DNA of 64,000 nt from Branchiostoma floridae (lineage: Eukaryota; Chordata; Leptocardii; Amphioxiformes; Branchiostomatidae), in NCBI RefSeq assembly GCF_000003815.2, contig NC_049987.1, positions 1,599,299-1,663,298 on the forward strand, in the 5' to 3' direction. The notes beneath the pieces were generated by a model. The model was not told where the DNA came from. It saw only the letters and a list, made by a program, of their open reading frames with translations, and did not search any database. Numbering within the stretch: the stretch's first letter is position 1; the number at the start of each line of letters is the position of its first letter. Position numbers and translations under genes: made by a program. This document shows positions 1 through 11,779 of the stretch, piece after piece.

Positions 1-1269
1 CCGGTGCGGTGACAATAGATGGTTGTGCTGGAACGGGCTCCCGGAGAAGCGGGCCTCTGCTGGGGCTCCCGTCCTGCCATTGTGCACGGTAAGGCGCGGC
101 GAGATGGACACACACTGGGACACGCAACGCTAGGAAGCTAGCGGGTCTGGCAAGACATCGGGGACTTGGGCAGTCAGGCTTGTAACGTAGATGGACATTG
201 GCGGTTCGACTGAGTGTGTAACACGTCTCAAGGTATGTTCTGATTTTTAATAATTTTGTACATGTAAGTTGTAAATTATGTTTATATTCTACACGCGGAG
301 ACTGTAGTGTAGCCGTACGGCGCAAGGGGATGTTGACTAAATTTTCCTGTTACGATCTGAAGATAAGTGTCAGTGCGATTAAGAATTACGGGTCCTATTT
401 ATTCGTTTACGGACGAAGTGGTTCAGAACAAAGACGGTTGATAAAACTGGACAGTATTATAACTTGTTTACTACCCATTTTTGCATCATTATGACTACTC
501 AAGCCTTAATCTGTCGACCGAGTAGGAAACAGAGGAAGTCTGTAGAATTGCAGAACTTTTTTCGTGTTTCGTTGTAGTGTTTCGTCAGATAGAAGTATTT
601 TTTCTATGCTCCGTGCCAGTGATAAACCCAATTAAACATACCCCGTAAATAGTTCCGTGGATGAAATGGGAAAGGGGTTGAAGCACTGGGATGGAATTGT
701 CGAGGCCCTTTGCGTTGTCGGCGCCCAGCTGCAGGGAGCGACCTTGTTATAATCAAACCCGTTAACCACCCGTGTGTGCTCATCTGCCTAGGCGGACGGG
801 AACCGCTCCTAGCACCGCAGAGGTATCGGGGTCCTCCCGATGGTATGTTTACCAGACTATCTAGACCATGGTAGTAGGTAGTTTACCAGGATACCCAGAC
901 CATAGTAGGTAATTAGCGACTCAAAGGTTTTCATGGGAGTTAAAGGATTTATTTTGTTGTCGGTGGTGATAAACGCGCTTGAAATGCAGACTTTCAGTAT
1001 ACTATCAGAATGTAGTTGGTCTTAACTTATCTATCGTTAAGCTACTTGGCTTTGTGTTTGTAGGCTCCAATTAATTTATTTTATTTTACTTTCTTTTGAG
1101 AGTTTGAGGATTCAATTTCTTGTTTATTGCGTGATGTGATAATAATGATTTGTTGTTGTAATTGAATCAAATCTTATGTTTTCCCTGTTTTTTTGTACCG
1201 ATATTCTTGGTGTTCTTGATTAATTGTCTGTTTCACAACATTTATTTGTGCTCATTTAATTCAAATGGA
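1..1269. other. No gene recognised
   Basis: This stretch holds no open frame of useful length. The first 240 bases are GC-richer than the AT-rich sequence that follows and could be the edge of a gene or element lying outside the window. A short duplicated motif around 840-910 (accagactatctagaccatggtag and a variant) is the only other structure I see. Confidence 0.5.
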
Positions 1270-1800
1270 TAGTATTACGTTTTTGCAAGCGCGTTATGTT
1301 GGCGTTTTGTGTTGTCGTAACAGAATACTGACGCGTAGTTTTAGTCTACCTTAACTTGTCATATGTCCCCTTTTGCAATTGTGCCCACGTAGCAGTTATT
1401 CCTATAGTTAAGTGTTGATTTGTGTGTCCAGTAAATATTGCATCGACCGTGGTTCATAATTTGTGCCAACTAGCTTTGTGAATTGCACGCTTGGGTGATA
1501 GCGTACGCCGTTACCCGAGCGAGTCCTTCAGTTGTAATTCTGTAGCCGGAACAACATCACTGAAGATCTTCTGAAGAATTGATTATCAATGAGATAGTGA
1601 AATTTTGAGTTGATCCTCGGCTGTTTACTACACCTGTTATTTTCCGTGAGAGGACGTCGAAATTTCTGTAATTTAGAAATATCTACTTGACGTCATGTTC
1701 CACCGCGATTTTTCGGCCTTACTAATGATATTTGATATTCTCTTCGTCATGACATGTCTGTCCAGATTGAATTTTCCAGTAACGACCAGATCTTTTTTTC
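1270..1800 (+). repeat. Tandem duplication copy A (uninterrupted)
   Basis: This segment aligns in order with 2155-2482 followed by 5667-5815. Shared landmarks are the gcgcg..ttgttggc block, the gcccacgt.gcagtt block, cgaccgtgg, the acgcttgg.tgatagcg block, gaaattttgagttg.tc.tcggc and acttgacgt.atgttcc. Copy A carries no LINE between tcggctg and atctacttgacg, so it is a diverged empty-site paralogue of the LINE insertion in copy B. No coding potential is visible. Confidence 0.7.
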
Positions 1801-2154
1801 CTTATACAGCTCAGGACCCAGCAACCACTATTTCCTATTCCCCAATCAATTTCTTCCAATATAGCAAATGACAAAGTACTCTGAATTTACTTTTAATGAA
1901 TATATAAAGATAAAAGGTAAACAAAGTTGTTTCTTCTTGAAATAGTTGAACTATAATTTCCAACACAAAAATTTGACTCACCCAAATTGTCGACTGAACA
2001 GCAACAATCTTTGTCAAGAAATGAACAATCCACTGCCGTTGTGACGTCACGTTATGCAGATAACACGTGACTCAGTAATCAATGGGTAATAAATTGTAGG
2101 AAGTCTATTGCGCCCACCGTCTCTGTACAGGGATGGCTGTAGAGCTCTGATGTA

Positions 2155-2482
2155 TGACGTGTTTATTTGTTTGTAAGCGCGCTTTGTTGGCTGTGTTTGT
2201 AAGAGGTTACTGTCGCATAGTTTTGGTCTACCTGTACTTTTTATTTGTCCACTTTTGCCCACGTGGCAGTTCTCTAGTTACTGTATTAATTAGGTTGTTA
2301 AGTAGATATTTCCGACGACCGTGGACAATTGTCAACTAGTTTAATAAATTGTACGCTTGGTTGATAGCGCACGCCGCCACCCGACCGACTGGTCAAGTTT
2401 TCATTTTGTTACTGACCCAAGACACCTTAATTAGACTGAAATATTGATGATCACTGAAATTTTGAGTTGGTCGTCGGCAGTC
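2155..2482 (+). repeat. Tandem duplication copy B, left half
   Basis: This is the left part of the second copy of the 1270-1800 segment. It runs up to the left inverted repeat of the LINE, where the alignment to copy A breaks at tcggcag/tcggctg. The remaining part lies on the other side of the LINE. Confidence 0.65.
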
Positions 2483-2528
2483 AAAGGTGCACTCTCACTG
2501 CGCACCTGCGTCAAGCTTGCGTCACTGC
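2483..2528 (+). repeat. Left inverted repeat of the LINE-bearing element
   Basis: Forty-six bases whose reverse complement recurs at 5623-5666. It lies 78 bp upstream of the LINE ORF start and replaces the sequence found after tcggctg in the empty-site copy A. Confidence 0.85.
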
Positions 2529-2606
2529 AGGGTTCGTTCACTGCATCACTGTTTTATTATTTTCTCCGATTTGTTTTAGATATCGCGTAATACGTAATCT
2601 AGAAGA

Positions 2607-5516
2607 ATGAGAGTTGCAACTTGGAACGTTCTGTCGCTGAACAGGGAAGGCTCTGCAGAGCTGGCTGCCAACGAACTGGCACGTCTGAGCATCGCTGTTG
2701 CAGGTCTCACAGAAGTACGCTGACCTGGCTCCGGCTCGCACACTGCAAATGACTACAACTTCCTTTGGTCGGGAAGGGATGACGGCCAACACCGTCAAGG
2801 AGTTGCACTCGCCCTTGCCCCAACTGCCCTTCGTGCATTAGTCCACTGGAAACCAGTGAACAACAGACTGCTTCTCGCCCGCCTACGCCACAGTCATGGA
2901 AGAATATCAGTCATCGTAGCCTATGCCCCAACCAACGTAGCAGCTGACGAGGAAAAGGACGAGTTCTTCACCCAGCTAAATGACCTTATGTCTACCATTT
3001 CCAGACATGACATTGTATGGATTCTTGGGGACCTTAATGCTACCACCGGACCTGACAGGGCTGGGTACGAGTCTAGTCTCGGCCCCCATGGATCCGGCAT
3101 CTGCAACAACAATGGCAAGAGACTCCTCGAGTTCTGCTCCAGCTTCCGACTACGGACCGAGCGTTCCTTCTACCCTCACAAGTCCATTCATAGCATGACA
3201 TGGATTAGCAACGATGGGCAGACACGGAAAGAACTGGACCATATCCTCACCAGGAGACGTTGGCATGCATCTACTGACTGCCGTGTCTACCGCAGCGCAG
3301 TGCTGGGAAACTCTGACCACAGGCTGCTTGCTATGACTGTCTGCCTTCGACTGCAAAAGAACCATTCCAGTAAAGCTCAGCGTAAGGTTGACGTGTCTAG
3401 GTTGCGGTCACCTGAAGTTGAAACCCACTTCCAACTGGACCTCCAAAACCGCTTCTCTGCTCTGTCTGCACATACAGATGAGGAGAACCCGGAAAAGCTC
3501 TGGGATGTTTTCAAGCAAAACGTCACAACCGCTGCAGTGCAGGTGCTTGGCCATAAGAGAAGGAAGAAGAAAAAAGACTTTCTCTCAGAGGAAACCCTTA
3601 GTGTCGTGGAGGCAAAAAGAGCAGCCAGACTGGAAGGAAACCGCAGTGAATGCAGACGCCTCAACGCCATACGCAATAAGCTCCTACGCAAGGACAAGCA
3701 GAGATGGCTTGATGACCTAGCAGAAGAAGCGGAGATGGCTGCCCGCAGAGGAGATCAAGGGTCCCTCTACAGGACTCTAAGGACCCTCGCAGGGAGGACA
3801 ACTCCACCTACTGCTTGTGTGAAAGCCATGGATGGAACAGTCCCAGACACCCCAGACCAACAGCTGGCAAGATGGAGGGAGCACTTCGAGAACCTGCTCA
3901 ATCGACCATCACCACCACCCTCCCCTCAGCTCGATGCACTAGCCGCCGCAGCCAGCGAGGACGACTCTGTTCCTACTGGCCCCCCCACGCGAGAGGAAGT
4001 GGTCAAAGCCATACAGAAGCTGAAGCCTGGCCGGGCTGCAGGAGCTGATGGCATCACACCTGAACTGCTGCTCCACGGAGGCCCTGCACTAGCAGATCAG
4101 CTCTTACAACTGTTCACTGCCATCTGGAGCAGCGAGACCATCCCGGAAGACTGGTTGCAAGGTGTCATCCTTCCCTTCTGGAAGAAAGGGTCAAAGGATC
4201 TCTGCAGCAACTACAGAGGAATTACCCTACTTAGTGTTCCCGGGAAGGTGTTTGCAAACGTCATCCTTGGAAGGCTGCGCCCACTCCTTCTTCGCAAACA
4301 GAGAAAGGAGCAGAGCGGCTTCACACCGGGTCGCTCGACTGTTGACAGGATTTTAACTCTGCGACTGCTGGCCGAGAAGAGAAGAGAATTCCGGAGACCC
4401 CTCTTCGCAGCCTACGTTGATCTGAAGCAGGCCTTTGATTCTGTTGACAGACAGGCCCTGTGGAAGATCCTCAAGACTCTCGGTGTTCCAGCAAAGCTTC
4501 TGACTCTCCTCTCTCTACTCTACTCCAACACCTCGTCCTCTGTGAGAGTTAATGGACAGATGTCTGACTCCTTCCATATCAACAGTGGTGTCCGCCAGGG
4601 TTGCGTCTTAGCACCATCTGTGTTTAATACAGCCATTGACTTTGTCATGAGCAGAACTGTGGCTCAGTGTGCCTGCGGTGCAAGCTATGGGAATGTCACT
4701 GTCACTGACTTGGATTATGCGGATGACGTGGCTATCCTAGCTGAAGTCATGGAAGCCCTCCAACTTGCCCTCCAGGCCATGGACACGGAAACCCATCCGC
4801 TGGGCCTGAAGGTCAGCTGGGGGAAGACCAAGGTCCAGAGCCTAAGCGACTACGAGCCTCCTCCACCAGGACTGGTAATCAACTCTAACCCGGTTGAAGC
4901 CGTTGACAAGTTCTGCTACCTTGGAGGCACCATAACATCAGACTGCAAGAGCGACACAGACATCCAGCTCCGCATCGGCCGGGCCGCCGCGGCAATGGCC
5001 AGTCTGGACAGGGTTTGGACCAGCAGCAAGATCTCTGCGCAGACAAAGATAAGGCTCTACAACAGCCTTGTGCTGTCCATCCTTCTCTATGGGGCAGAGA
5101 CTTGGACTCTCACTGCTGCTCAGGAGCGTCGACTCGACGCCTTTGATACTAAGTGCCAAAGGAGAATCCTGGGGATCAGGTGGCATGACTATGTATCCAA
5201 TGCCACCCTGCGCGAGACCACCAGTCAACCCCAACTGTCCAGTAAGGTGCGCCAGGCCCGTCTACGGCTGTTTGGTCACATCGCCAGGACGGAGCCACCT
5301 CTGGAAACAGCTGCCCTTCTGAGGGAGCCGACCCCACCCAACTGGTCCCGCCCCAGGGGCCGTCCCAGGCATACCTGGCAAGAACAACTGAAGGACGACC
5401 TGAGGGCTGCCGGCCTCGACCTTACCACCGCCTGGGTGCTGGCCCTCAACAGACCTATGTGGAGATCTGTGTGTGCAGGCGCTACGCTCCATCCCGGAGC
5501 ATGCGGACCTGAGTGA
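2607..5516 (+). pseudogene. LINE endonuclease-reverse transcriptase, one nonsense codon
   Basis: The frame is 969 codons plus stop, with one in-frame TGA at 2721-2723 (codon 39), where relatives normally have Trp after the TEVR motif. The start at 2607 is chosen because TWNVLSLN and LTEVR, the first two motifs of the APE-type endonuclease, lie upstream of the stop. The rest is open. Endonuclease motifs GDLNA, TW and SDHRL lie at roughly codons 145-255. The RT domain shows YVDLKQAFDSVD, GVRQGC and the catalytic YADD. A C-terminal region follows with YGAETWTL, RRILGI and a Trp-rich end, as in RTE-type elements often annotated craniofacial development protein 2-like. The protein would nick target DNA and copy its own RNA. 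Clade assignment is from memory; the EN+RT identity is certain. Confidence 0.93.
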
Positions 5517-5622
5517 GAGTGAGTAATACGTAAAAGTATGACTTAAAAGATGACAAAATACACAAAATGTAAGAAAATTCGTTCTTTATCTCTGAAATTC
5601 GTTAAATGTCTTTCGAACTCCC

Positions 5623-5666
5623 GCAGTGACGCAAGCTTGACGCAAGTGCAGTGAGAGTGCACCTTT
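5623..5666 (-). repeat. Right inverted repeat of the LINE-bearing element
   Basis: Forty-four bases complementary to 2483-2528, about 106 bp after the ORF stop. Immediately beyond it the second half of duplication copy B resumes. Confidence 0.85.
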
Positions 5667-5815
5667 ACTTCGCACGGAATTTTTGATTACACAAAGTTGT
5701 AGGTACTTGACGTAATGTTCCGCTGGGATTTTTTGCCTTATCTACATGTAATATTGTCTCTTCTTCTCGACTCAAATGAATGTTCCAGTAATAATAATAA
5801 CCAGCTGGTTTTTCA
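5667..5815 (+). repeat. Tandem duplication copy B, right half
   Basis: Aligns with about 1660-1800 of copy A, for example acttgacgtaatgttccgc against acttgacgtcatgttccac and the aatgttccagtaa block. This shows that the LINE sits inside an older duplicated sequence. Confidence 0.6.
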
Positions 5816-8800
5816 TAAAAGGCAAACCAATTTGATTCTCGGGTGAACGGCAAGAAAATGGCTTCAATGTATTTATGCCTATTCTTTCTCTGTTAGCACA
5901 GGTAGCACGGCCACCCGCGCAATGACTTGAGAAGAACTTCACTGCTTAGAGCATAAAGGTGAGACTAACAATTCGTTACAGAGGAAGGGAAAGGACAAAA
6001 CGCGTTGGGTCATGGCCAGGGACAACGTAAAAGATAATGTCTTATAGTGGTAAAAAATCTTCAATGTATCTCTTGTCCCGCGAACAAAGTATGGACCTGA
6101 CACTTGAGTAGGAGATAGGGTTTAACGTCAGGACAAAATGGGGCAGATTTGGGCCGCCTTGTTTCGTATAGCTGGAAATATAAAGCCCAATCGGACGATG
6201 TATTTGTCGATTTTGTTGATCTAGGTAACTTATAGTTCATATGTCATTGCCAGTCATTGCAATTCTATCATGATGAATTAACAATCATATGACCATGAAT
6301 CCTTAAACCATATATGCATTCTGTAAACAGAATTGGCTCACTCACTTTGCTTGTGACTCTGCAAGAAGACTGAATCTTGTTCGTAAGACGAAGAGCACAG
6401 CTACACAAACCATATTGTAACAGAAGCAGATTAATGGCATTTATCTTTCTATATGTTTTTGTCTCTTTGTGTCCACAGGTAGCCCACCCAGACTGCAGAA
6501 GGCTAGCACGAATCCATGTCGCGGAAGAATTGGAGTGTCAGCCGATATATCAAAACAAATATCAAAGGTGGCATCATCACGAAAGCCAAAAAAAAAACAG
6601 AAATAAATAAAATAACAAAGTACAGGCAAACGCACATATGATACAAAACAAAGAAAAGAAAACACTCAAACAAAACATCACTTCCGTCACACAGTAAGGC
6701 TAAGTAAAAGTCAGGCCAGCATCATGTAGTAACGGTCAATCTAAGTTAAATGTCGACCGTGCCCAATGTAAAGAAAATCTCATCTCTGCATCCTTTCTTA
6801 TACTTGATATATTAACCAAAGTCTTCAAAACGACATCTAAAAGAACCAGTGTCAATTATAGGACCAGGCATAACATAATTCATCATACGAAAGCCTATTA
6901 AAAACAACAAGCAGCTGTGACATGTTGGTCTAAATTAACGCCCGGAAAGTTGATATGAAATATCCTTGAAAAGCTGTAATATAGATTAGTATGCACAAAC
7001 TAACTCTAACCTTGTGGCTATTCCATGCCCCAAGATTAGAGTTCCTCTCCTCCATATGGAAAGGCCGGTCCCACAAAATGTAGCCAAAAACGAATTCCCC
7101 AGGGAATGGATGCGTGGAATTTTTAGAATTTTTGGCAACTCAATCGCAGTACTATAAAAACGGCTCCGCCTCTGAGGCGTCGCCAAAAAGTCGCTTCCGT
7201 TATAGAATACTATACACCAGTGGGTTCAGGGGGTAAGAAAGCTTTAGAGAAGATAAGGCCAGAGGGGGAGAAGGGAAATGGGGGGGGGGGTGAAAAGCCA
7301 AACTTTGCGCTTAAAGATTAATTTCAAATTGGGCTTTCCAAAAAAAGTGGACACTGCAATAGAATAAAGCGGATGCAATATGAGTTAGAATAAAGTCAAA
7401 CAAGAACTATTAATTAGCTTACCTGGTACAATACAGACAAAGACAGCCTGCCCAGCACCTCTCACACTTACAGATGTATTTGTGCAGTGGTTATATCTTT
7501 GATATTAGAGATGTTTGACTTACGTTACCAAGGTTATTGACTTACGTTACCATAGTTCCGCGGCATCTGTAGGCAAAGTGCATACAGTTTCATGCCGAAT
7601 GCCCTCAATGTTGTATTCTACAGTTCTTTGCTCTTCCTCCGGGGAAAAATGAAATAAATGCTGCCAGTTTTGTGTACTCACTGGAAAAAACGCTGATGTG
7701 TGCTTCTTTTTTTCCAAATCAATCCAACTCGTAAGGTACAAATAAGGTCATTTCTCTCAAAAAGTAAACAGAAATATCAAATGTTACTCATTTTCAGACA
7801 CCCTGAGGGCTTCTGCTTGGATACAAATAAGAAATAAACGTTTGTATCCCTAGATTATTCATGTAGTAAACGTCTTCTGTGTTTAAACGCACTTTTTATA
7901 TCACTGAAATAAAAGTGAAATATCAACATAAAAAAGCTAATATATCAAAATGGGAACTTAACAGCACATTCCAAAATTTGTAAATGAAAGTTAACAGTTG
8001 TGGGAACAAGTTAAAACTGTTAAGTAAACTTTATGAACAACTTCATTTTTTTACCATTTGTTACCCCCAATTGCACACGTTTACGAAGAATGGGTGAGTA
8101 TCTATATTCTTTTTAACATATAATATCACGAAAAGTATCACATCATGGAATTATGATAGTCAATGCTGTTTTGGGCGACGACTCTGGGATTAGCATAACA
8201 GTGTAGTATACGTCCGATTGGCAAAAATTCCAGGAATTTTTCATGATTTCGTCCGCGCGTGCGAAGTTGCTCTTCCTTTTGGAGGGGAATAATTCAAGAA
8301 GGTGTTGGCGGATGGTTGTTATTTTCAGAATTTGGATAGCTACACACAGGTACTTTACATGATTAAACACTGATTATAAAAATCAAAGACTGACTTCCAT
8401 AATTAATGAGAACAGTTAATAAATCCACTGCATGGGATTCTTAAACACATGGCTATGAAAATTATAGAAAGACATCAATTATGCATTTTTTTCTAATTTT
8501 CAAGTATCACAATGAGAATGTATTGCAATACCACAGAGGTAAATCATTGGGGTTTCCTACTTGCGATATTTGGCAGCTAAATAAATTGGGAATTAGGGCA
8601 TCATTTACATATGTTAATAGGAATCGATATAAAGGCTAAAACAATTTTTATATACAGCTATGTCAAGGAATATAACACAAATACGAAAACAATCAATAAC
8701 ACAAAACAAACATATAAACCATACAGCCGTCGCCATGACCATGATTTTTAATTGCCACATTTTTATTGTAATGATGTTGCCCAACACACCATGCCGAATG

Positions 8801-8829
8801 GCCCACAAAACAGCTGAAACCCAACTTAC
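5816..8829. other. No gene recognised; possible 3' part of the receptor gene
   Basis: Only short unconvincing frames are present. If the receptor gene at 8830-11326 continued it would do so here on the minus strand, beginning in phase 1. I looked for C-type lectin, collagen or fibrinogen-like exons (Cys spacing, WxW, GXY repeats) and found none. A minus-strand open stretch at 7547-7741 and one at 8143-8370 match no known family. 7000-7190 has a GC-richer block that looks like an old interspersed repeat. Confidence 0.45.
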
Positions 8830-11326
8830 CTGTCGTCTTACTCGTTTTGTCAAGATGCTGCTCTGAGGCGGGGACGGTTCGGCTTCGCTCCTTGTCCAGG
8901 TCGAGCTTCAACGCGTGAACAGTGGTGGGCAGTTGGCGCATGTCGTCTTGGTCACGCTTCAAGGTGTCAACAGTGGTGTTCAGTTCAGACATCTCCTACA
9001 AACGTATAAATATATATATGTACGTCAGAATACCAAACGTTAAAAAAATGAAATAGCGGAAAGTTCTGACTTGATGGACTCAATAAACAGAAAAGAAGCA
9101 GTGTCTAAAAAAATTGCTTTCCAGCAGGATTTTGCGAGCGTCTACCTCATTGTTGATGAACGCCAGAAGGGCAAGTCCCATAGCGATTATGCTTAGCAGC
9201 ACCGCAATGCCCGCGGCCATATATATAAGCTGGGAGCGGATGAAGATACAGAGAGCACAGCGACCACTTACTCCAGCCGGAGACATGCGGTCTGTTAGAA
9301 AACAAGGGGATTTAAAACAACGATTTTTTTTCAAAATTTTTAAACTTTAATTTCCAACATGAAAATTAAACACGACAGTTTTGACTGTCCAACTCCTGTC
9401 TTTTTCAAAGAATTACAATGACAGACAAAGACCGGTGATCGACAGTCGAAATTTGTGTAAGTCCAAGTTTAGTGCTGGAAATTACGTATACAGATAAATT
9501 TTCCTTTAGAATAGGCAAATCGTAAATAACAAAGTACAATAGATTTATGAATTATAATCGTTAGCAGAAGTTTATTTAATTAGTGACATAACCCATACGT
9601 AGATTTGTAAAATCAACGGAACCGACGGTACATATAAATTCAGCAATCTATTTATTTACTAGTATTTTATTTCTATTTTCTTTAACATACAAACGGCTCA
9701 CCGATCTAGGGAGTAAGTCTCAAAAGTTTGTTTTAAAAACTGCGCTTTTTTGCTGGGGACGGACTGATCACAGACTTTCTTTATACTTTCCACAGTATTG
9801 TACCAATCTTCGTAAAAATTGATGAGAAAATGTAGCAGATATTTGCTGAAAAAGTCAATGAAGGGATTTTCTTCAGACCAAAATGTTCAAATAGCACTTT
9901 AAAATTTACGCCTTGGGTCCAAATGGACCCCACTCGGGTGTTTGAGGGTTAAGTAATATAGAAAAAAATATAAATCACATTTGTCTGTATTTCAGCCGAG
10001 TTAGTGCCATAGAGAGATGTCATGACGTCACGTCCGTCGAAGCTTGTGTAAAGATTTTGAAGTTGTAGAGTTATAAAGCAGTTTATGATAGAACCGAACA
10101 CCGAGAAGCATATAAGGCAGTCATTTTGTAACAAGGCAACAAAATCTTGTATGGCACCCTCGCGACCCAGGTATATATTGCCTCCTTCGGTCAATATTTA
10201 CCATGGTAAAATCCTAATTAATATCCGTCTTGGACCAAGAACGTAAGCGTTATCGTATGGCAATTTTACGACAAATCTGACAAAGGACTATAAAGATTTA
10301 CCTGTTCTGGAGGCGTACATAGGGTTGGGTATACTCGCAGCGGCGTCGGCAAGTGCCTGCCAATCAGTCTGCTGCATGGGTGTGGTGCCTGGAAGAAAAT
10401 TCTAAAATCGAAATGGCGTATACGGTATGAATAAGCAGAATAGTCACTTCAAGATTTTATGAAATTAAAATACAATATGATGTGAACAAATATAAATTCA
10501 TTAACTATGGTAGTATCACTTTACAAATTGACAACCTTCTCCTGTTATTGTACATCGCACCATCAGAGAGTCAGAAGTTCAATGACGTTCACATGGAGAC
10601 TACACCCTCTTAACGGAAGAATGACGGTTATCAGTAGTAGAAGATTCTCTCTGACTCCCCTTGAAATTAAAGTGTGTAAATGTATAACTATATCACCTTA
10701 CCGCCAGCTGCACCCTGTGCGTTCCTGGGTTTGCGAGTGCCGCTCATGTTCCTGTCATTCCTTCGTGGCATTGAAGTGTCAGTATCATTCCTGGAAGTGA
10801 CAGTATCATTCCCGAAAGTGCTAGCATCATTCCTGGATGTGCCAGCATCATTCTCGGATGTGCCAGCATTATTCCCGGATGTACCAGCAGCTTCCATTTC
10901 GCGTGACAGGCTGTTATCATCAGCAGCATCTTCGTCCTGATATCTGACGGCATATGGGTCCACGCTGGCTGGTCGATGGTCTTTATCAGCATCAGCACCT
11001 TCCTCCTGATACCTGACGGCATATGGCTGCATGCTAGCTGGCCGCAAGTCAGTATCAGGATCCGTGCCCTCGCCCTCCAGGTCATGTCCGTACACCGGGT
11101 TGTCCATTTGCTCGCACAAGAGGGGGTTAATGTGCACGGAGGATTCGTTCGGAGGATGTGGAGACTCGCACATGGAACCACCACCCCCGGAAAGGGCTGG
11201 AGCCTCAGTACTGTTCTCGGGTTTGTCAAGTCCTGCTAAGGCATGGCACATGTATGTATCGTTCTTTGGTTGAATAGTGTCCTTTCCCTGCCCGCTATGA
11301 GTTGCAGCTTTACCTTTATAAGGCAT
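8830..11326 (-). CDS. Type II membrane receptor-like protein: tyrosine-motif tail, TM, coiled-coil stalk (partial)
   Basis: Four exons join in frame: 11326-10702 (start ATG 11326), 10388-10302, 9291-9146 and 8995-8830, all with AG/GT borders and phases 1, 1, 0, 1. They encode about 341 residues. Residues 1-258 form a hydrophilic, disordered tail with no signal peptide. It has an NPVY motif (76-79), two PYAVRY repeats (101-106, 124-129), seven-residue Asn/Thr/Ser repeats (about 147-187) and an NPMY motif (230-233). A hydrophobic segment (about 259-283) is the single TM anchor, preceded by RCALC. Exon 4 begins with MSELNTTVDTLKRD and has the heptad look of a coiled-coil stalk. The layout is that of lancelet type II lectin-like receptors, but the expected lectin exon is not visible. 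The exon 3 donor (GAG/gtagac) is weak. Phosphotyrosine or PTB-domain signalling by the tail is an inference. Confidence 0.72.
9905..9958 (-). repeat. Solo piggyBac-like terminus
   Basis: The sequence tccaaatggacccc...gtttgagggttaa matches in form the right end of the piggyBac-like MITE at 19743-20690 (TTAA, CCCTCAAAC, then a GGGGTC.A..TGACCCC-type palindrome). No matching left end lies nearby, so this is a truncated or eroded copy inside the receptor gene intron between exons 2 and 3. Confidence 0.5.
10810..10895 (-). repeat. 21-bp coding minisatellite in the receptor tail
   Basis: Imperfect 21-bp units (gtgccagcatcattc.cggat type) encode the seven-residue repeats AGTSxND on the minus strand. 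The period is a multiple of three, so unit gain or loss changes tail length without shifting the frame. Confidence 0.7.
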
Positions 11327-11779
11327 GGTCAGCTCGTGTGTAACAGCGTATGGACTGATGTTGGGATCACTGTTGGTTGTTCTATGGGTGAGACTAACAG
11401 TTCCCGTGAACGTCTGTAATGCAAAAAGTAATTACTCAAGCAACTGGGTATGGTTTTTAAAACGGTCAGTATGCCGGTTGGATCCGAGAGGACCAATGAT
11501 CAGGGGTTATATGAAGACTAACCGTATACAATCTGTCGGAAATGCGCTTGCTAAAAGTTGACAGATCAGGTTAGCATTTGAGGGCAAGTTTTTTATGCAT
11601 GGTCTGAAGGTCTTGAAAACAGTGTAGTACACTATAGCATGTGTCTTACTCTTGTCTAAAGCTAGCTGCAATTGAATTGATGAGGCCTAAAGTTAACAGA
11701 GCTCCACTATGATAATTCTCAATATACCCGGTAAACACAGCACACCAACAACAGGCCACTTTTGTCTTATCTAAACGGA
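11327..11779. other. Upstream region of the receptor gene; MITE half-copy
   Basis: The translation start at 11326 sits in a GACCATGC context on the minus strand. At 11428-11480 there is half of a MITE (attactcaagcaactgg.tatg..tt..aaacggtcag) whose complete inverted copy is at 24787-24960. No TATA box that I would trust. Confidence 0.45.

Larger units (their letters stand above)
2483..5666 (+). mobile_element. LINE (RTE-like) bounded by terminal inverted repeats
   Basis: A non-LTR retrotransposon ORF (2607-5516) is bounded by an inverted repeat, 46 nt on the left (2483-2528) and 44 nt on the right (5623-5666). The arms match except for a 2-nt indel and about one substitution. The arm reads AAAGGTGCACTCTCACTGC and continues through a GCGTCAAGCTTGCGTCAC block that is itself nearly palindromic. 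Inverted termini are normal for cut-and-paste DNA transposons and abnormal for LINEs, which insert by target-primed reverse transcription. No poly(A) tail or clear direct target duplication is seen. The LINE may have landed inside a MITE, or the family may carry these ends. Confidence 0.8.

Noticed and set aside
10744-11229. Second long minus-strand frame overlapping receptor exon 1
   Set aside because: Shadow frame of the Asp/Glu/Asn-rich exon; the chosen frame joins in phase to exons 2-4 and the TM segment.
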